This document shows, piece after piece, positions 1 to 8,710 of a DNA stretch of 64,000 bases (within the stretch, counting starts at the first letter, position 1; the number at the start of each line of letters is the position of its first letter). This DNA comes from Chitinophaga sp. CB10. Its GTDB lineage: Bacteria > Bacteroidota > Bacteroidia > Chitinophagales > Chitinophagaceae. A model generated the notes under the pieces. The model was not told the origin of the DNA, searched no databases, and saw only the letters and a program-made list of their open reading frames with translations. The DNA lies in assembly GCA_001870995.2 (NCBI GenBank), contig MLAV02000009.1, positions 124,001 through 188,000 on the forward strand, given 5' to 3'. The position numbers and the translations under genes were made by a program.

Positions 1-2071
1 TGGCCAGTTTCTTACGGAAGTCCTTCCCGTCCTGCTGCAGGTTATCCCCCGCGAGGCGGGAGAGTAAATCCGATAACTGCAACACTTCATCCTGGCTGAG
101 CAGGATGGCGTATTCCATCGGGGAATTCTTATCTACCAAAGGCTCTTTGGCCTCTACTTCAAAATAGTATTTGAAAGCGTTATGCGGCAGCTGTTCGCCC
201 AGGTTATCCGGCACTACGTTCTTGCCATTGTTCACTGCTGCCATTACCGGCATGGTGATCTTTTCCTTTAACCTGCCGGATATCATAAACACGCTGTCCA
301 GCGATTTGATGATCTGCCGGTTATCGGTGTACACTTCGCCCAGGAAGCGGTTCAGGGCCGTCATCATTTCCCGGTTGGTCTTCACCGCGCCGCGGCCGGG
401 GAATACAATCGCGCCGGGAATCAGGCTGCCGTCAGGGTAGTTGAGATAGTAGGATACCGAGTCCGTATAAGCGGTGTTAAACTGTTGGGTAACTGCCAGG
501 CCTTCCCCTTTTACCATGCGGAGCTTCTTTTGCTCCGCTTCCAGCTGCGCTGTTTTTTCCAGCAGCTGCCTGGATTCCAGCACGAAGTTGTTGAACGAAG
601 GGTCGAACTTATTGTACACCTGGAATACCAGCATGCGCGCATCTACTTCCGCCAGGCCGCGCACCAGCACATCCTCATTGACGCTGCCGGATTTTTTATT
701 CCCGGTGCTGCCGGCTACAATGATGATATTCGTTTGCATGGGATAGCGCTTCAGTATTTTCACCGCTTCCATCAAACCTTCGTAATACGGCTGGTCCGCC
801 ACGGCGCCGTTGCAGCGCTGCGTCATGGTGGCTTGTTTGTTGATAAAGTCCACCACTCGGCTGAAATTATCGGAAGGCTCAAATACATTCATACCGGGGG
901 ATTGCACGCAACCTTCGCTGCCACGGTACACTACTGCGCCGAATCGGTAATTGTAACTGGCATAGCCCTTTTTACCAAATACGTCTTCAAAGTTCTGAAT
1001 GGTATTGGTGATGCCGGGCAGGTAATCGCGCATGGCGCTGCCTCCATCCACGACAAACATTACATTTACATGGTTGCCAAAGCGGCGCAGGCGCAGGTAA
1101 TTGTTATAATCGATCCGGGTACCTTTGATATTGATGACAGTGTTGGAGGATTTATCGAATACATTGTGGGCAACAGCAGAGCGGTAAGGCATATTCAGGC
1201 CCAGGCCGCGGCGTTGCACCACCGGCGCCATACGGAACAGCGGGTTATCCGCAGGCAACAGCGGATCATATTCAAAGGCGCCGCCATCGGGCGTCACCGG
1301 CTGCAGGTGCGCTTTGAAATATTTTGCAGTGAGGGAGTCATTATCGTAGGAAGCGGTGTTGCCCATTCCCACATAGAGGCGGCTGCCCCAGAGGTGTACC
1401 ACATCGGCGGATACCCATCCGGCGGTATAGGCTGCGGCGCTATCTGCCGTCAGCTGGCTGGCATGGCCTACCAGGGCCTTCTTCCCGTCTTCAGAGAATT
1501 TATAAATATAAATCAGGTCGTTGAGCTTCAGTTTTTCAGTGGCAGGCGTTTGCAGTTCCGGCGAGTTGTACACGATGATGGAATCGTGCGCGAAGTAGTA
1601 GCGGGGCTGCGCAATAGGCCCTGCGCCGCTGATGATGCCCACCGCTTTAAAAGGGAAGCGGGTACGTTCATCCACCAGGGCTTTCTGCCACATCAGCACT
1701 TTGCTGCGCGGTATCCAGCCATAGCTGACGGCCTTGCGTTTATCCCCTATGCGGGAGCCTTTCTTCAATATGGAAGGATCATATTTTACCAGCCGGAGGT
1801 AGCCATTCTTTTCATCGCTGACGAAAAATGGCTGCATGAAATTCAGTTTTTTGAACACCAGGGTACCGCCGGGAGTGGTAGTGGTGTAGTTGCCTTCGCT
1901 ATCGGAGAATACAATCCAGGCAGTAGCTTCGGTCTTGCCTGAAGGGTCTTTCGTTTGCGGGGTCGGATACCTGAAGTTAACAGGCATCTTTTGAATGCGT
2001 TTGCCCGAGTAAAACTGGGCATTCGCCTGGCAACAAAACAATGTGGCAATTAACAATAATAGGACTCTCAT
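1..2071 (-). CDS. tssR: TssR-like T6SSiii periplasmic protein with vWA-like domain (partial, C-terminus off window)
   Basis: The frame is open from an ATG at 2071 to the left edge, giving about 690 visible residues. The N-terminus is a signal peptide (MRVLLLLIATLFCCQANA, likely cut before Gln19), so the product is exported. A von Willebrand A-like segment starts around residue 335 with FVVDGGSAM (Asp342). The MIDAS pattern DxSxS is degenerate here (DGGSA), so metal binding is doubtful. TssR is one of the proteins specific to the Bacteroidota T6SS subtype iii trans-envelope complex. The neighbours upstream in the same orientation are other T6SSiii membrane-complex candidates, and tssE/F/K/N/G follow within 9 kb. 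The family name rests on size, export, vWA-like fold and context. The stop codon lies outside the window. Confidence 0.75.
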   Translation of the reverse strand, partial: MRVLLLLIATLFCCQANAQFYSGKRIQKMPVNFRYPTPQTKDPSGKTEATAWIVFSDSEGNYTTTTPGGTLVFKKLNFMQPFFVSDEKNGYLRLVKYDPSILKKGSRIGDKRKAVSYGWIPRSKVLMWQKALVDERTRFPFKAVGIISGAGPIAQPRYYFAHDSIIVYNSPELQTPATEKLKLNDLIYIYKFSEDGKKALVGHASQLTADSAAAYTAGWVSADVVHLWGSRLYVGMGNTASYDNDSLTAKYFKAHLQPVTPDGGAFEYDPLLPADNPLFRMAPVVQRRGLGLNMPYRSAVAHNVFDKSSNTVINIKGTRIDYNNYLRLRRFGNHVNVMFVVDGGSAMRDYLPGITNTIQNFEDVFGKKGYASYNYRFGAVVYRGSEGCVQSPGMNVFEPSDNFSRVVDFINKQATMTQRCNGAVADQPYYEGLMEAVKILKRYPMQTNIIIVAGSTGNKKSGSVNEDVLVRGLAEVDARMLVFQVYNKFDPSFNNFVLESRQLLEKTAQLEAEQKKLRMVKGEGLAVTQQFNTAYTDSVSYYLNYPDGSLIPGAIVFPGRGAVKTNREMMTALNRFLGEVYTDNRQIIKSLDSVFMISGRLKEKITMPVMAAVNNGKNVVPDNLGEQLPHNAFKYYFEVEAKEPLVDKNSPMEYAILLSQDEVLQLSDLLSRLAGDNLQQDGKDFRKKLA

Positions 2072-2099
2072 CTGTTAAATAGAGATATGGATTATAAAT

Positions 2100-3020
2100 T
2101 TACTTTTCAGTTCTATGCTGCTGCACATTTACCATGCCCACACATTTCTTTGGAGACAACGTGAGTCCTACCTCGTCAATCACGATATTCTTGCTGAAGG
2201 TAAGTCCGATGCAATAGGAATAAAAGTCTGTTTTCTTACTCCCTGTTTCATCTGTTGCCTGCGCGGAAGTTTTTTCTCCGTTGCAGAGATATTTCTTTAC
2301 CAGGTAATAATAATGCGTATTAAAATTCTTACCGTTGGCAATTGCCTGCAGGTGCAGTTTAAAATCATCTTTCATCGCCTCTCCGCCGGCGCCGGGATCA
2401 ATCATATCCAGGTCGTCAAACTCGGTAATATTGAGCGTATAATACACGGGGGCGGGGCTTTTATCCGTCTTCAGGACCACGTTGTACCTGCCCGGGCTGC
2501 GGAAGGTATAGAAAGCCGTTCTTCCCTTGGCATCCACCCGGCCCGTTTCCCCGAAGCTCCATTCAAAGATATTGGCGTCGCCTTCTGCTTCCAGGCGCAA
2601 TTGCTCGCCCACGGTGCCTGAGGTAGGCCCGGTGATGCGGATACTGTCGACCACCACTACGGGCACGGTATCTTTTACCACTACGGGAAACTGTTGCTGC
2701 AATTTGCCATCCACCGTAACGCGCACCAGGTAGCTGCCGGATTGTTTAAACCGGTAAAAACCGCTCTGGTTAGTCCTCCGCTCTCCATCTCCAAACTCCC
2801 ACAACCATTCTTTTGCGCCTGCCGTATTATCCGTGTACACCAGGTTTTCGTTCAGGTAAATTTCATTTTTCAGCAGGTGGGCATTGAGTTCCCGCTTGCT
2901 GAACAGGAGCTTCATTACGAGGAATACCACGGCCAGTACGAGTACGGCAACGAGTATATACAGGTAAATGCGGCTCTTGTTATCTGTCTGTACGGCCTTT
3001 TGTTTCGTTGTTCCTTCCAC
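2100..3020 (-). CDS. T6SSiii-associated inner-membrane protein with two PKD-like domains (TssP candidate)
   Basis: A 306-residue protein with a charged cytoplasmic N-terminus and one membrane helix (about residues 18-40), followed by a periplasmic part. Two PKD-like beta-sandwich domains are visible: residues about 44-116 with the signature WEFGDG (74-79), and about 124-200 with the related EWSFGETG (153-160). The last 100 residues match no domain I recognise. It overlaps the upstream small membrane gene by one base and lies 28 bp before tssR, so it is almost certainly in that operon. By position it should belong to the TssN/O/P/Q/R trans-envelope complex of T6SSiii, and TssP is the best guess. 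The letter assignment is inference. Confidence 0.6.
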   Translation of the reverse strand: MEGTTKQKAVQTDNKSRIYLYILVAVLVLAVVFLVMKLLFSKRELNAHLLKNEIYLNENLVYTDNTAGAKEWLWEFGDGERRTNQSGFYRFKQSGSYLVRVTVDGKLQQQFPVVVKDTVPVVVVDSIRITGPTSGTVGEQLRLEAEGDANIFEWSFGETGRVDAKGRTAFYTFRSPGRYNVVLKTDKSPAPVYYTLNITEFDDLDMIDPGAGGEAMKDDFKLHLQAIANGKNFNTHYYYLVKKYLCNGEKTSAQATDETGSKKTDFYSYCIGLTFSKNIVIDEVGLTLSPKKCVGMVNVQQHRTEK

Positions 3021-3514
3021 TAGTTCCTGTTTTGATTGATAATAGCTTCCTGGATACCACGTTTGGACAGCTTGCAGCGGTCCAGATCGCTGTTCAGCTT
3101 TTCGATATTATGGTAGTTGCCACGAAGCTCTTTCTTATCATAGAATAGTACTTCCAGCAACTGTGCCTGTTGCAGGAATACTTTATAGCGCTTGTCGTAT
3201 GATTTGTGCTGATAGGCGGCCTTGATGCTGGCGATCGCATTCAGGATATCCGACTCCAGGAAGAGGGCCTGCACGGAAGGATCAAAGTCCATGATCTTTT
3301 TGTAGGTAGAATCTACAGCCGGGCGTACTTCCGCCGCCACCGATTCGAATTGCTCTTCTTCGATAATCCGCTGTGACAGTTTTTCCTTCATCTCGCTGCT
3401 GCCCACATTGCTGCCGGAAAATATCAGCCAGGAGAGGAGGCCTATGGTTAAAAAACTCAGCACCAGCAGGAACACAAATTGCTCCTGTCGCGCTTTAATG
3501 CTTAAATGCGCCAT
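3020..3514 (-). CDS. Small single-pass T6SSiii membrane protein (TssO/TssQ-type)
   Basis: A 164-residue protein with a short cytoplasmic N-terminus, one hydrophobic helix (about residues 12-32) and a helical, charged periplasmic tail with coiled-coil character. It has the same layout as the 171-residue protein encoded just upstream (8 bp gap) and may be a distant paralogue. Size and architecture fit the small inner-membrane proteins TssO or TssQ of the Bacteroidota T6SSiii trans-envelope complex. I cannot decide which from sequence alone. Translation is probably coupled to the PKD-domain gene, which overlaps its last base. Confidence 0.6.
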   Translation of the reverse strand: MAHLSIKARQEQFVFLLVLSFLTIGLLSWLIFSGSNVGSSEMKEKLSQRIIEEEQFESVAAEVRPAVDSTYKKIMDFDPSVQALFLESDILNAIASIKAAYQHKSYDKRYKVFLQQAQLLEVLFYDKKELRGNYHNIEKLNSDLDRCKLSKRGIQEAIINQNRN

Positions 3515-3521
3515 ATATGCT

Positions 3522-4037
3522 CTAGTATCCGTTTAATTTTTTCATAGCTTTTTTGGTAGAATGGTCGCAGGCTTCCAGCTGCTCTCTCAGACTTTCCATC
3601 TGAAAGCGGGTTTGTGACAGCGAATCTTTCAGGCTGGCCAGCACCATTACATTCCGGGTCATTTTGCCATACAGCTCATAGCTAGGGGCAACGGTTAACT
3701 GCCTGCGCTCATCCAGCAGGCCACGGACACGGTTGTTATCCGATTGTACGCCATTAATCAACAGGGCCTGATTACTCAGTTCCTGCGCATCCGCGTTGAC
3801 GTACTGCGAAAGGGACCTGAGTTTGAGTAATACATTATCGAACCGGCTGGTGACTTCCTCCCGGTAATAGGTCAACTGGTCGTAAGTACGTGATTGTTCC
3901 CCCAGCAAACGCAACTCATGCCTGCCTGTGAAAAAAAAGCACGCCACACCCATTAACACGAACAGGATCAGGATGACGAAATGAATAATAAACTTGAAAT
4001 AAGACCTGTTCAATTCCTGTAAATTGATCGGCTTCAT
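3522..4037 (-). CDS. tssO: Small single-pass T6SSiii membrane protein, TssO-like
   Basis: A 171-residue protein and the first gene of the leftward T6SS operon. The order is a 14-residue cytoplasmic N-terminus, a membrane helix (about 15-37), then a long helical periplasmic region (residues 40-168) rich in Glu, Arg, Leu and Gln that should form a coiled coil. This matches the architecture of TssO, a T6SSiii-specific inner-membrane component. The Cys at residue 33 sits inside the membrane helix after a cytoplasmic segment, so it is not a lipobox. The symbol is tentative because the neighbouring 164-residue protein has the same layout. Confidence 0.55.
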   Translation of the reverse strand: MKPINLQELNRSYFKFIIHFVILILFVLMGVACFFFTGRHELRLLGEQSRTYDQLTYYREEVTSRFDNVLLKLRSLSQYVNADAQELSNQALLINGVQSDNNRVRGLLDERRQLTVAPSYELYGKMTRNVMVLASLKDSLSQTRFQMESLREQLEACDHSTKKAMKKLNGY

Positions 4038-4237
4038 ATCATTATGGTTGCTGTTTAAAGCTAGGTTCTATAATATGGTTTTTTAAACTTATTGGCTAAC
4101 GGGGTAACTCGTCAAGTTCGTTGTGATCATGAATATTCGGGCTAATAAACGATCTTCTTAAATTCATACTTCCATAATCACGGTTGTAATATACTTACAA
4201 ATATTATACTGAAAAATGTTTTTATCACATTTTTTTT

Positions 4238-4245
4238 TAGTTTTG
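4238..4245 (+). promoter_or_regulatory. -7 element (TAGTTTTG) for tssE-tssF
   Basis: An exact match to the Bacteroidota -7 consensus TAnnTTTG, 21 bp before the tssE start in the divergent tssO-like/tssE gap (4038-4266). No good -33 TTTG was found at the usual 19-21 bp spacing, so this rests on the -7 box and position. Confidence 0.4.
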
Positions 4246-4266
4246 AAATTGTTAACATGTTAACCA

Positions 4267-4704
4267 ATGGCCATTTCTTTTTATAAAAAACCGTTTGACC
4301 TCTCCAGAGTTTTTTCCAATTCCCCGCTGGAAACTTGCGACCATGGCGCTTCTATAGCGCAGCACATCGAACTTATCATATTCACCCGCTTTGGAGAACA
4401 CCGGTTCAATCCTGACTTTGGCTGCGAGGTATGGGAGCTGGACTTTCAACTGATCGTCAATCAATCCATGTGGGAAGACCGTATGTGCCAATCCCTCACG
4501 CAGGCCATCACCAGCCAGGAGCAAAGGTTATATGGCGTGGAATGCGAAATAAGCGTCACCGATGTGGAAAAGGTTTTTCCGCTGCGCAGGATCACAGAAA
4601 TAAAAAAACGCGTAGATATTATTATAAAAGGAAAGCTTACCGCTACCGGGGAAAACTATGTATTTAATACAGCCTTGTTCCTCAGTCCTTTATCTTCTGA
4701 ATAA
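4267..4704 (+). CDS. tssE: T6SS baseplate wedge protein TssE (gp25-like)
   Basis: A 145-residue gp25-like protein, homologous to phage T4 gp25, which nucleates sheath assembly on the T6SS baseplate in the cytoplasm. The conserved gp25 core is visible: the segment IIFTRFGEHRFNPDFGCEVWE (about residues 38-58) and a C-terminal beta hairpin ending near IIIKGKL. Length is typical. The ATG at 4267 lies 21 bp after a -7 element. The stop is 5 bp before tssF, so the two baseplate genes form one transcription unit. It is divergent from the TssO-like operon. Confidence 0.85.
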   Translation: MAISFYKKPFDLSRVFSNSPLETCDHGASIAQHIELIIFTRFGEHRFNPDFGCEVWELDFQLIVNQSMWEDRMCQSLTQAITSQEQRLYGVECEISVTDVEKVFPLRRITEIKKRVDIIIKGKLTATGENYVFNTALFLSPLSSE

Positions 4705-4709
4705 ACGAT

Positions 4710-6518
4710 ATGCAGTATCCATTACATTATACCTCAAAAGATAATATCCGGGCCCGCCTGCTGCAAACCGCAGCGGACTTCTGGGGCGTGCGCTCCACCG
4801 CCGACCTGGACCCGCTCGTGCGCCTGCTCATTGAAGCCTTATCCGGAGAGCTGTACAACTTATCCAATGACCTGAAGAATACGGAAAGCCGGCTGCTCAA
4901 TAAACTGGCAGCACTCCTAACGCCTGACCTGCTCACCGCCGCATTGCCGGCTCATGCATTGATGCAGGCCATGCCCCTGGAAGCTAGTGAGCTGCTCCGG
5001 GAAGAACGGCACTTTGTGTACAATCCCAAAAAGGAAACGGGGGGCCAGGAAGTGTTCTTTTCGCCGGTAGCACCTACACGGATATACGATGCGCAAATCG
5101 CGTACATGGCCACCGGCAGTAACCTCTACTCCAATGATCCCAGGCAGGGCAAAATATTAGCCGGCGCAGGTAAATCTCTCCCCCACCAAATTTTATACCT
5201 GGGCCTGCGGGTAAATAACCAGCTTACGCGGTTAGCAAACCTTACGTTCTACCTGAACCGGCCGCACTTCGCCTTTAATAATGAATGGTACAGGCTGCTG
5301 TCCCTCTGCACCGCCCATATTGGCGGACAGGCTGTAACGCTGCAGCATGGCCTGCCGGGAACGCCCCCGGGTCAAAAGGAAAACCTGCTCGAAGAAACGC
5401 TGGCCTTTGACGTAATGCCCGTGATTGCGCGGGACGTGTTAAATTATTACGCGCCGCATTTCCTCCATTGCGACCTGCAGCCCTCCCTGTACGAAAAAAA
5501 GCCTTATCCGCCGGCCTTCGCAATCGCCTTCGACGAACGCACCCTCTCCAATTTAAAGGAGCCCTTACTATGGCTGGAAATACATTTCCCGCCGGCCATA
5601 CAGCCGGATAACCTGGAAGTATATACGAACGCAGTGCCAGTGATGAACCGGCGGCTACACGCCGTCACCCACCGGTTTAAAGGCATCGGTAATATCATCC
5701 CCGTGAAACCGGGGCTGCATGAATCCTTCCTGAGCGTGCATCAACTCACTGACAGCCACGGGAAACAGTACTTCCCCGTGTCTTACAACAACGGTGAAAT
5801 GCATACGCAGGATGCCTATTCCGTGCGACTGGGAGGCGCCGAACGGTTCGACAGCCGCAATGCCCGCGAAATGATCAACTACCTGTTTGAACTGCTGCGG
5901 GATGAAAGCGCCGCCTTCTCGGCTTATGGTTACGACTTCCTCACGGACGTGTTGAAGAACCTCCGCCAAAACCTGGAGTTGGTAGAGCAGAAAGCGCGTA
6001 AGTCCCTCGATGCGATGACCGAAGCTACCCGCTACGTCATCGTAAAACCCTCCTCTGCAACGGAAATTATGCACCTCACCTATTGGACGACGCAGCACGA
6101 CATGGCGCAGCAGTTACGCAGCGGCGCCTTGCTGACGCAGTTCGAAGGCTCCGGCACCCGGGCGGATTCCCTGATACTCCTCACCAAACCCGCAGGCGGG
6201 CGGCAAGCGGCGGACCGCAGCAACCTGCTGCAAGCCTATAAGTATGGCCTCATGACGCGGGACCGCATTGTAACGGAAGACGATATACGAAATTTCTGCC
6301 GGCATGAACTGGGGGGCAGGATCGCGGACGTGAAAATACAACGGGGAGTAATGGTATCCCCGCATCCAAAGGAAGGGCTGAAAAAAACGACGGACATCCT
6401 GATAACGCCGTCGCAGCCGTTTGAAAAAGAAGAGTGGGAATTTACCCAGCAGTCGCTACTCCGCAAGCTGGTAGCCCGGAGCGGACTGCTGGTCACCTAC
6501 AGGATTATGCTGGCCTGA
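4710..6518 (+). CDS. tssF: T6SS baseplate protein TssF
   Basis: A 602-residue TssF (VasA/ImpG family) protein, which forms the baseplate wedge with TssE, TssG and TssK. The N-terminus has the family pattern of an acidic helical region ending in LDPLVRLLIEALSGELYNL (about residues 28-48), followed by KLAALLTPDLLTAALPAHAL, the segment that usually reads as the most conserved TssF block. It directly follows tssE and meets the tssK gene tail to tail with a 3 bp gap, leaving no room for a terminator between them. Confidence 0.85.
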   Translation: MQYPLHYTSKDNIRARLLQTAADFWGVRSTADLDPLVRLLIEALSGELYNLSNDLKNTESRLLNKLAALLTPDLLTAALPAHALMQAMPLEASELLREERHFVYNPKKETGGQEVFFSPVAPTRIYDAQIAYMATGSNLYSNDPRQGKILAGAGKSLPHQILYLGLRVNNQLTRLANLTFYLNRPHFAFNNEWYRLLSLCTAHIGGQAVTLQHGLPGTPPGQKENLLEETLAFDVMPVIARDVLNYYAPHFLHCDLQPSLYEKKPYPPAFAIAFDERTLSNLKEPLLWLEIHFPPAIQPDNLEVYTNAVPVMNRRLHAVTHRFKGIGNIIPVKPGLHESFLSVHQLTDSHGKQYFPVSYNNGEMHTQDAYSVRLGGAERFDSRNAREMINYLFELLRDESAAFSAYGYDFLTDVLKNLRQNLELVEQKARKSLDAMTEATRYVIVKPSSATEIMHLTYWTTQHDMAQQLRSGALLTQFEGSGTRADSLILLTKPAGGRQAADRSNLLQAYKYGLMTRDRIVTEDDIRNFCRHELGGRIADVKIQRGVMVSPHPKEGLKKTTDILITPSQPFEKEEWEFTQQSLLRKLVARSGLLVTYRIMLA

Positions 6519-6521
6519 TGG

Positions 6522-7679
6522 TTAATCCAACAGGCTCCAGCTGTTCCGTGTTTTTGTCTGCTCAATGGCGCGTTGCTCTGCCACCACAATATTTTCCCTG
6601 CGCTGGCCAACGAATTCCAGGCTGCTCAATTTATTCCACAAGGCGGATAATACGAGCATGCAGTCATGCACCTGTTGCATGGAGTGCTGGATATGATAAT
6701 GATCATACGCGATGTCGATCGTCTTAACGAGCAGGTCCTCAAAATTACCGGGCGTTACATCTCTCCACTCATAGAAATATTTCAGCATCTCCTCTTTTGC
6801 GCGGGTACCCGGGTAGTGCAGGGTCATATAAAAAATATGCGCGAGGTTGGAGAAGACGTTCACCATTACCACAGGCGCCTGCTGATGCACCATATTGCGG
6901 TAGGAGAAAAATACCTGCGCGATGTAATCCAGCATTTTTTCGCAGAGGTATTTAATATTCTTTGCCAGTTCCGTGCTGCGTTCATTCGAACTAACCTTCT
7001 CGATTATACGAAAACTGCTCATCTGAATATCATTCAGCAGGCTGCTAAACTGTTCGTAATAGCGGATCAGGGCCGGATGGCTCACAATGGCGGTACATGG
7101 CGGAATAAACTGTTCGTTTACGCTGATATGGCCGTTCTTACGTACCAGTTGCCCTATGACCAGGTGGTTCAGGCTCATTTCAGCTGCGGATACCTGCTCT
7201 GCCGGCAGCACAACGAGGTCGATCCCGTTCAGCACATGCGGATGGCGGGGCGGCGTCTCTTCCGGATCAGGGGTGCCTGCCGGCACGCGTTCGTAAGGAT
7301 TAACGCTTAGCACTACACTGTAGTAGTTCACCTGCCCGTCTTCCTGCGGCGCTTCTTCCGCGAAGGAGAAGGTGCGCACGAGTTGCTCCTCGTAAGCATC
7401 CGGCTGGATGTGGATACGCATGCCGCCTGCGGTGACGGCATTGCAATGCCGCAGCCGCAGCTCTACCTGCCGCGTTACGCGTTCCGTCATTTCAAAATCG
7501 CAACTGACGCGTTGCCCGCGGAACGGCGGCAGCAGCCCAAAATCGTAACTATGAAGGAACAGCGAAGCCGTATCGCGGATGGCATCCGTAAAGTGGTCTT
7601 CCGTTTGCAAAAAATGGCGGCGGGCAATCTTCATCCCGTCAATCCAATTCACAGCTGCATGTTTGCGTGGAAATAGCAT
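6522..7679 (-). CDS. tssK: T6SS baseplate adaptor TssK
   Basis: A 385-residue TssK (VasE/ImpJ family) protein, which links the baseplate to the membrane complex. The diagnostic N-terminal stretch is present: NWIDGMKIARRHFLQTEDHF (residues 11-30), equivalent to the W-x-x-G-x-x-L-x-P-x-H-F block of the family. It is shorter than proteobacterial TssK (about 440 residues), as expected for subtype iii. The start lies 17 bp after tssN, so tssN-tssK form a leftward operon. The two genes interrupt the rightward tssEF and tssG genes. Confidence 0.85.
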   Translation of the reverse strand: MLFPRKHAAVNWIDGMKIARRHFLQTEDHFTDAIRDTASLFLHSYDFGLLPPFRGQRVSCDFEMTERVTRQVELRLRHCNAVTAGGMRIHIQPDAYEEQLVRTFSFAEEAPQEDGQVNYYSVVLSVNPYERVPAGTPDPEETPPRHPHVLNGIDLVVLPAEQVSAAEMSLNHLVIGQLVRKNGHISVNEQFIPPCTAIVSHPALIRYYEQFSSLLNDIQMSSFRIIEKVSSNERSTELAKNIKYLCEKMLDYIAQVFFSYRNMVHQQAPVVMVNVFSNLAHIFYMTLHYPGTRAKEEMLKYFYEWRDVTPGNFEDLLVKTIDIAYDHYHIQHSMQQVHDCMLVLSALWNKLSSLEFVGQRRENIVVAEQRAIEQTKTRNSWSLLD

Positions 7680-7696
7680 AAGCGTGTTTTAACAGA

Positions 7697-8584
7697 TCAT
7701 AAGATAACTACCCGGTCCTCCCCTCCTGCTTCATGTTGCAAACGGGTTACCCTACGCGCAAATATGGTGTGCTTTTCATTCACCTGGTTTTGGGTGATGG
7801 TGACAGCAGGGTCAATAAACTGTTTGCGGGAGAAGAAATTGGGCTTCAGGTAAAAGATCCAGCCATAGGCTTCATCGCCGGCTGCATACTGAATACCGTT
7901 ACGGGGAAATTTGATATTGTAATCGTCGATGAATTTCCGGAACCAGGCGCCAAAGCTCATTTCAGGCGGCGCTTTCACTTTTACTTTCAGCGGCGTGGGA
8001 TCATTGACTGCTTTGAACAGTTCCACTTCCAGGACTTTCAGCTTATCGATGTCCACATCAAACATATCCATAGGCGGCGTATCACGGGGGTAATACCATA
8101 CCGTGTATATCTCCGAGGGGATGCTGATCATGGCCATATACGTCCACCAGAATAAGAGCGGCGCAAAGAACATGATCACAGAAGTAGCGGCGTACCAGCC
8201 ATACCCGAGATCGTTTAACCAGTTAAACACCAGTTGATACAGGTAGATGCCCAACAACATGGTGATGGCTCCCAACAGGACCGTCATTCCTTTTTTATGT
8301 TCCAGCGCCTCCGGGTAATGCCTGGAAAGCAGGAACACGCCGAGGATACCAAGGAGTACGTAAGTCAGTTGGGATAAGAGGTAACCCCAGGGCATGAAAT
8401 ACATGTTGAGTAATCCGAAGAGTCCGGGAATGGCGAGTACCAGGCTGGTTAACAATATAGTAACAATGAGCTTGCGACTGCTCATCAGTCGGTTTTTCTT
8501 ATTCAGGATTAGCATGACAGCCCCCATGATGGCGGCAACAAGCGGAAAAAGAATGTAGCTTACAAAAACAGATTTTACATCCAT
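7697..8584 (-). CDS. tssN: T6SSiii inner-membrane protein TssN
   Basis: A 295-residue protein with five predicted membrane helices (about residues 8-27, 38-59, 68-88, 100-120 and 130-152), followed by a soluble, mostly beta C-terminal domain (155-295). TssN is a T6SSiii-specific component that functionally replaces the TssL/TssM membrane anchor of the classical system. The five-helix plus cytoplasmic domain layout and the position before tssK support the call. It is divergent from tssG across a 126 bp A/T-rich gap. Confidence 0.8.
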   Translation of the reverse strand: MDVKSVFVSYILFPLVAAIMGAVMLILNKKNRLMSSRKLIVTILLTSLVLAIPGLFGLLNMYFMPWGYLLSQLTYVLLGILGVFLLSRHYPEALEHKKGMTVLLGAITMLLGIYLYQLVFNWLNDLGYGWYAATSVIMFFAPLLFWWTYMAMISIPSEIYTVWYYPRDTPPMDMFDVDIDKLKVLEVELFKAVNDPTPLKVKVKAPPEMSFGAWFRKFIDDYNIKFPRNGIQYAAGDEAYGWIFYLKPNFFSRKQFIDPAVTITQNQVNEKHTIFARRVTRLQHEAGGEDRVVIL

Positions 8585-8710
8585 AGTACTTGATATGGTC
8601 CGGAGCGGTTAATTCTAAAAAATAATTGCACAGGCAAGGGTCAATTTTTTAGGGTTTTGCCTGATTTTATATAAATTTAAGGAGTACAAATTTAAGTGAA
8701 TAATTAATTT

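Noticed and set aside
485..1942. Long plus-strand open frame (485 codons)
   Set aside because: It is antisense to the tssR frame, which has a signal peptide and family features; the plus-strand frame has none.
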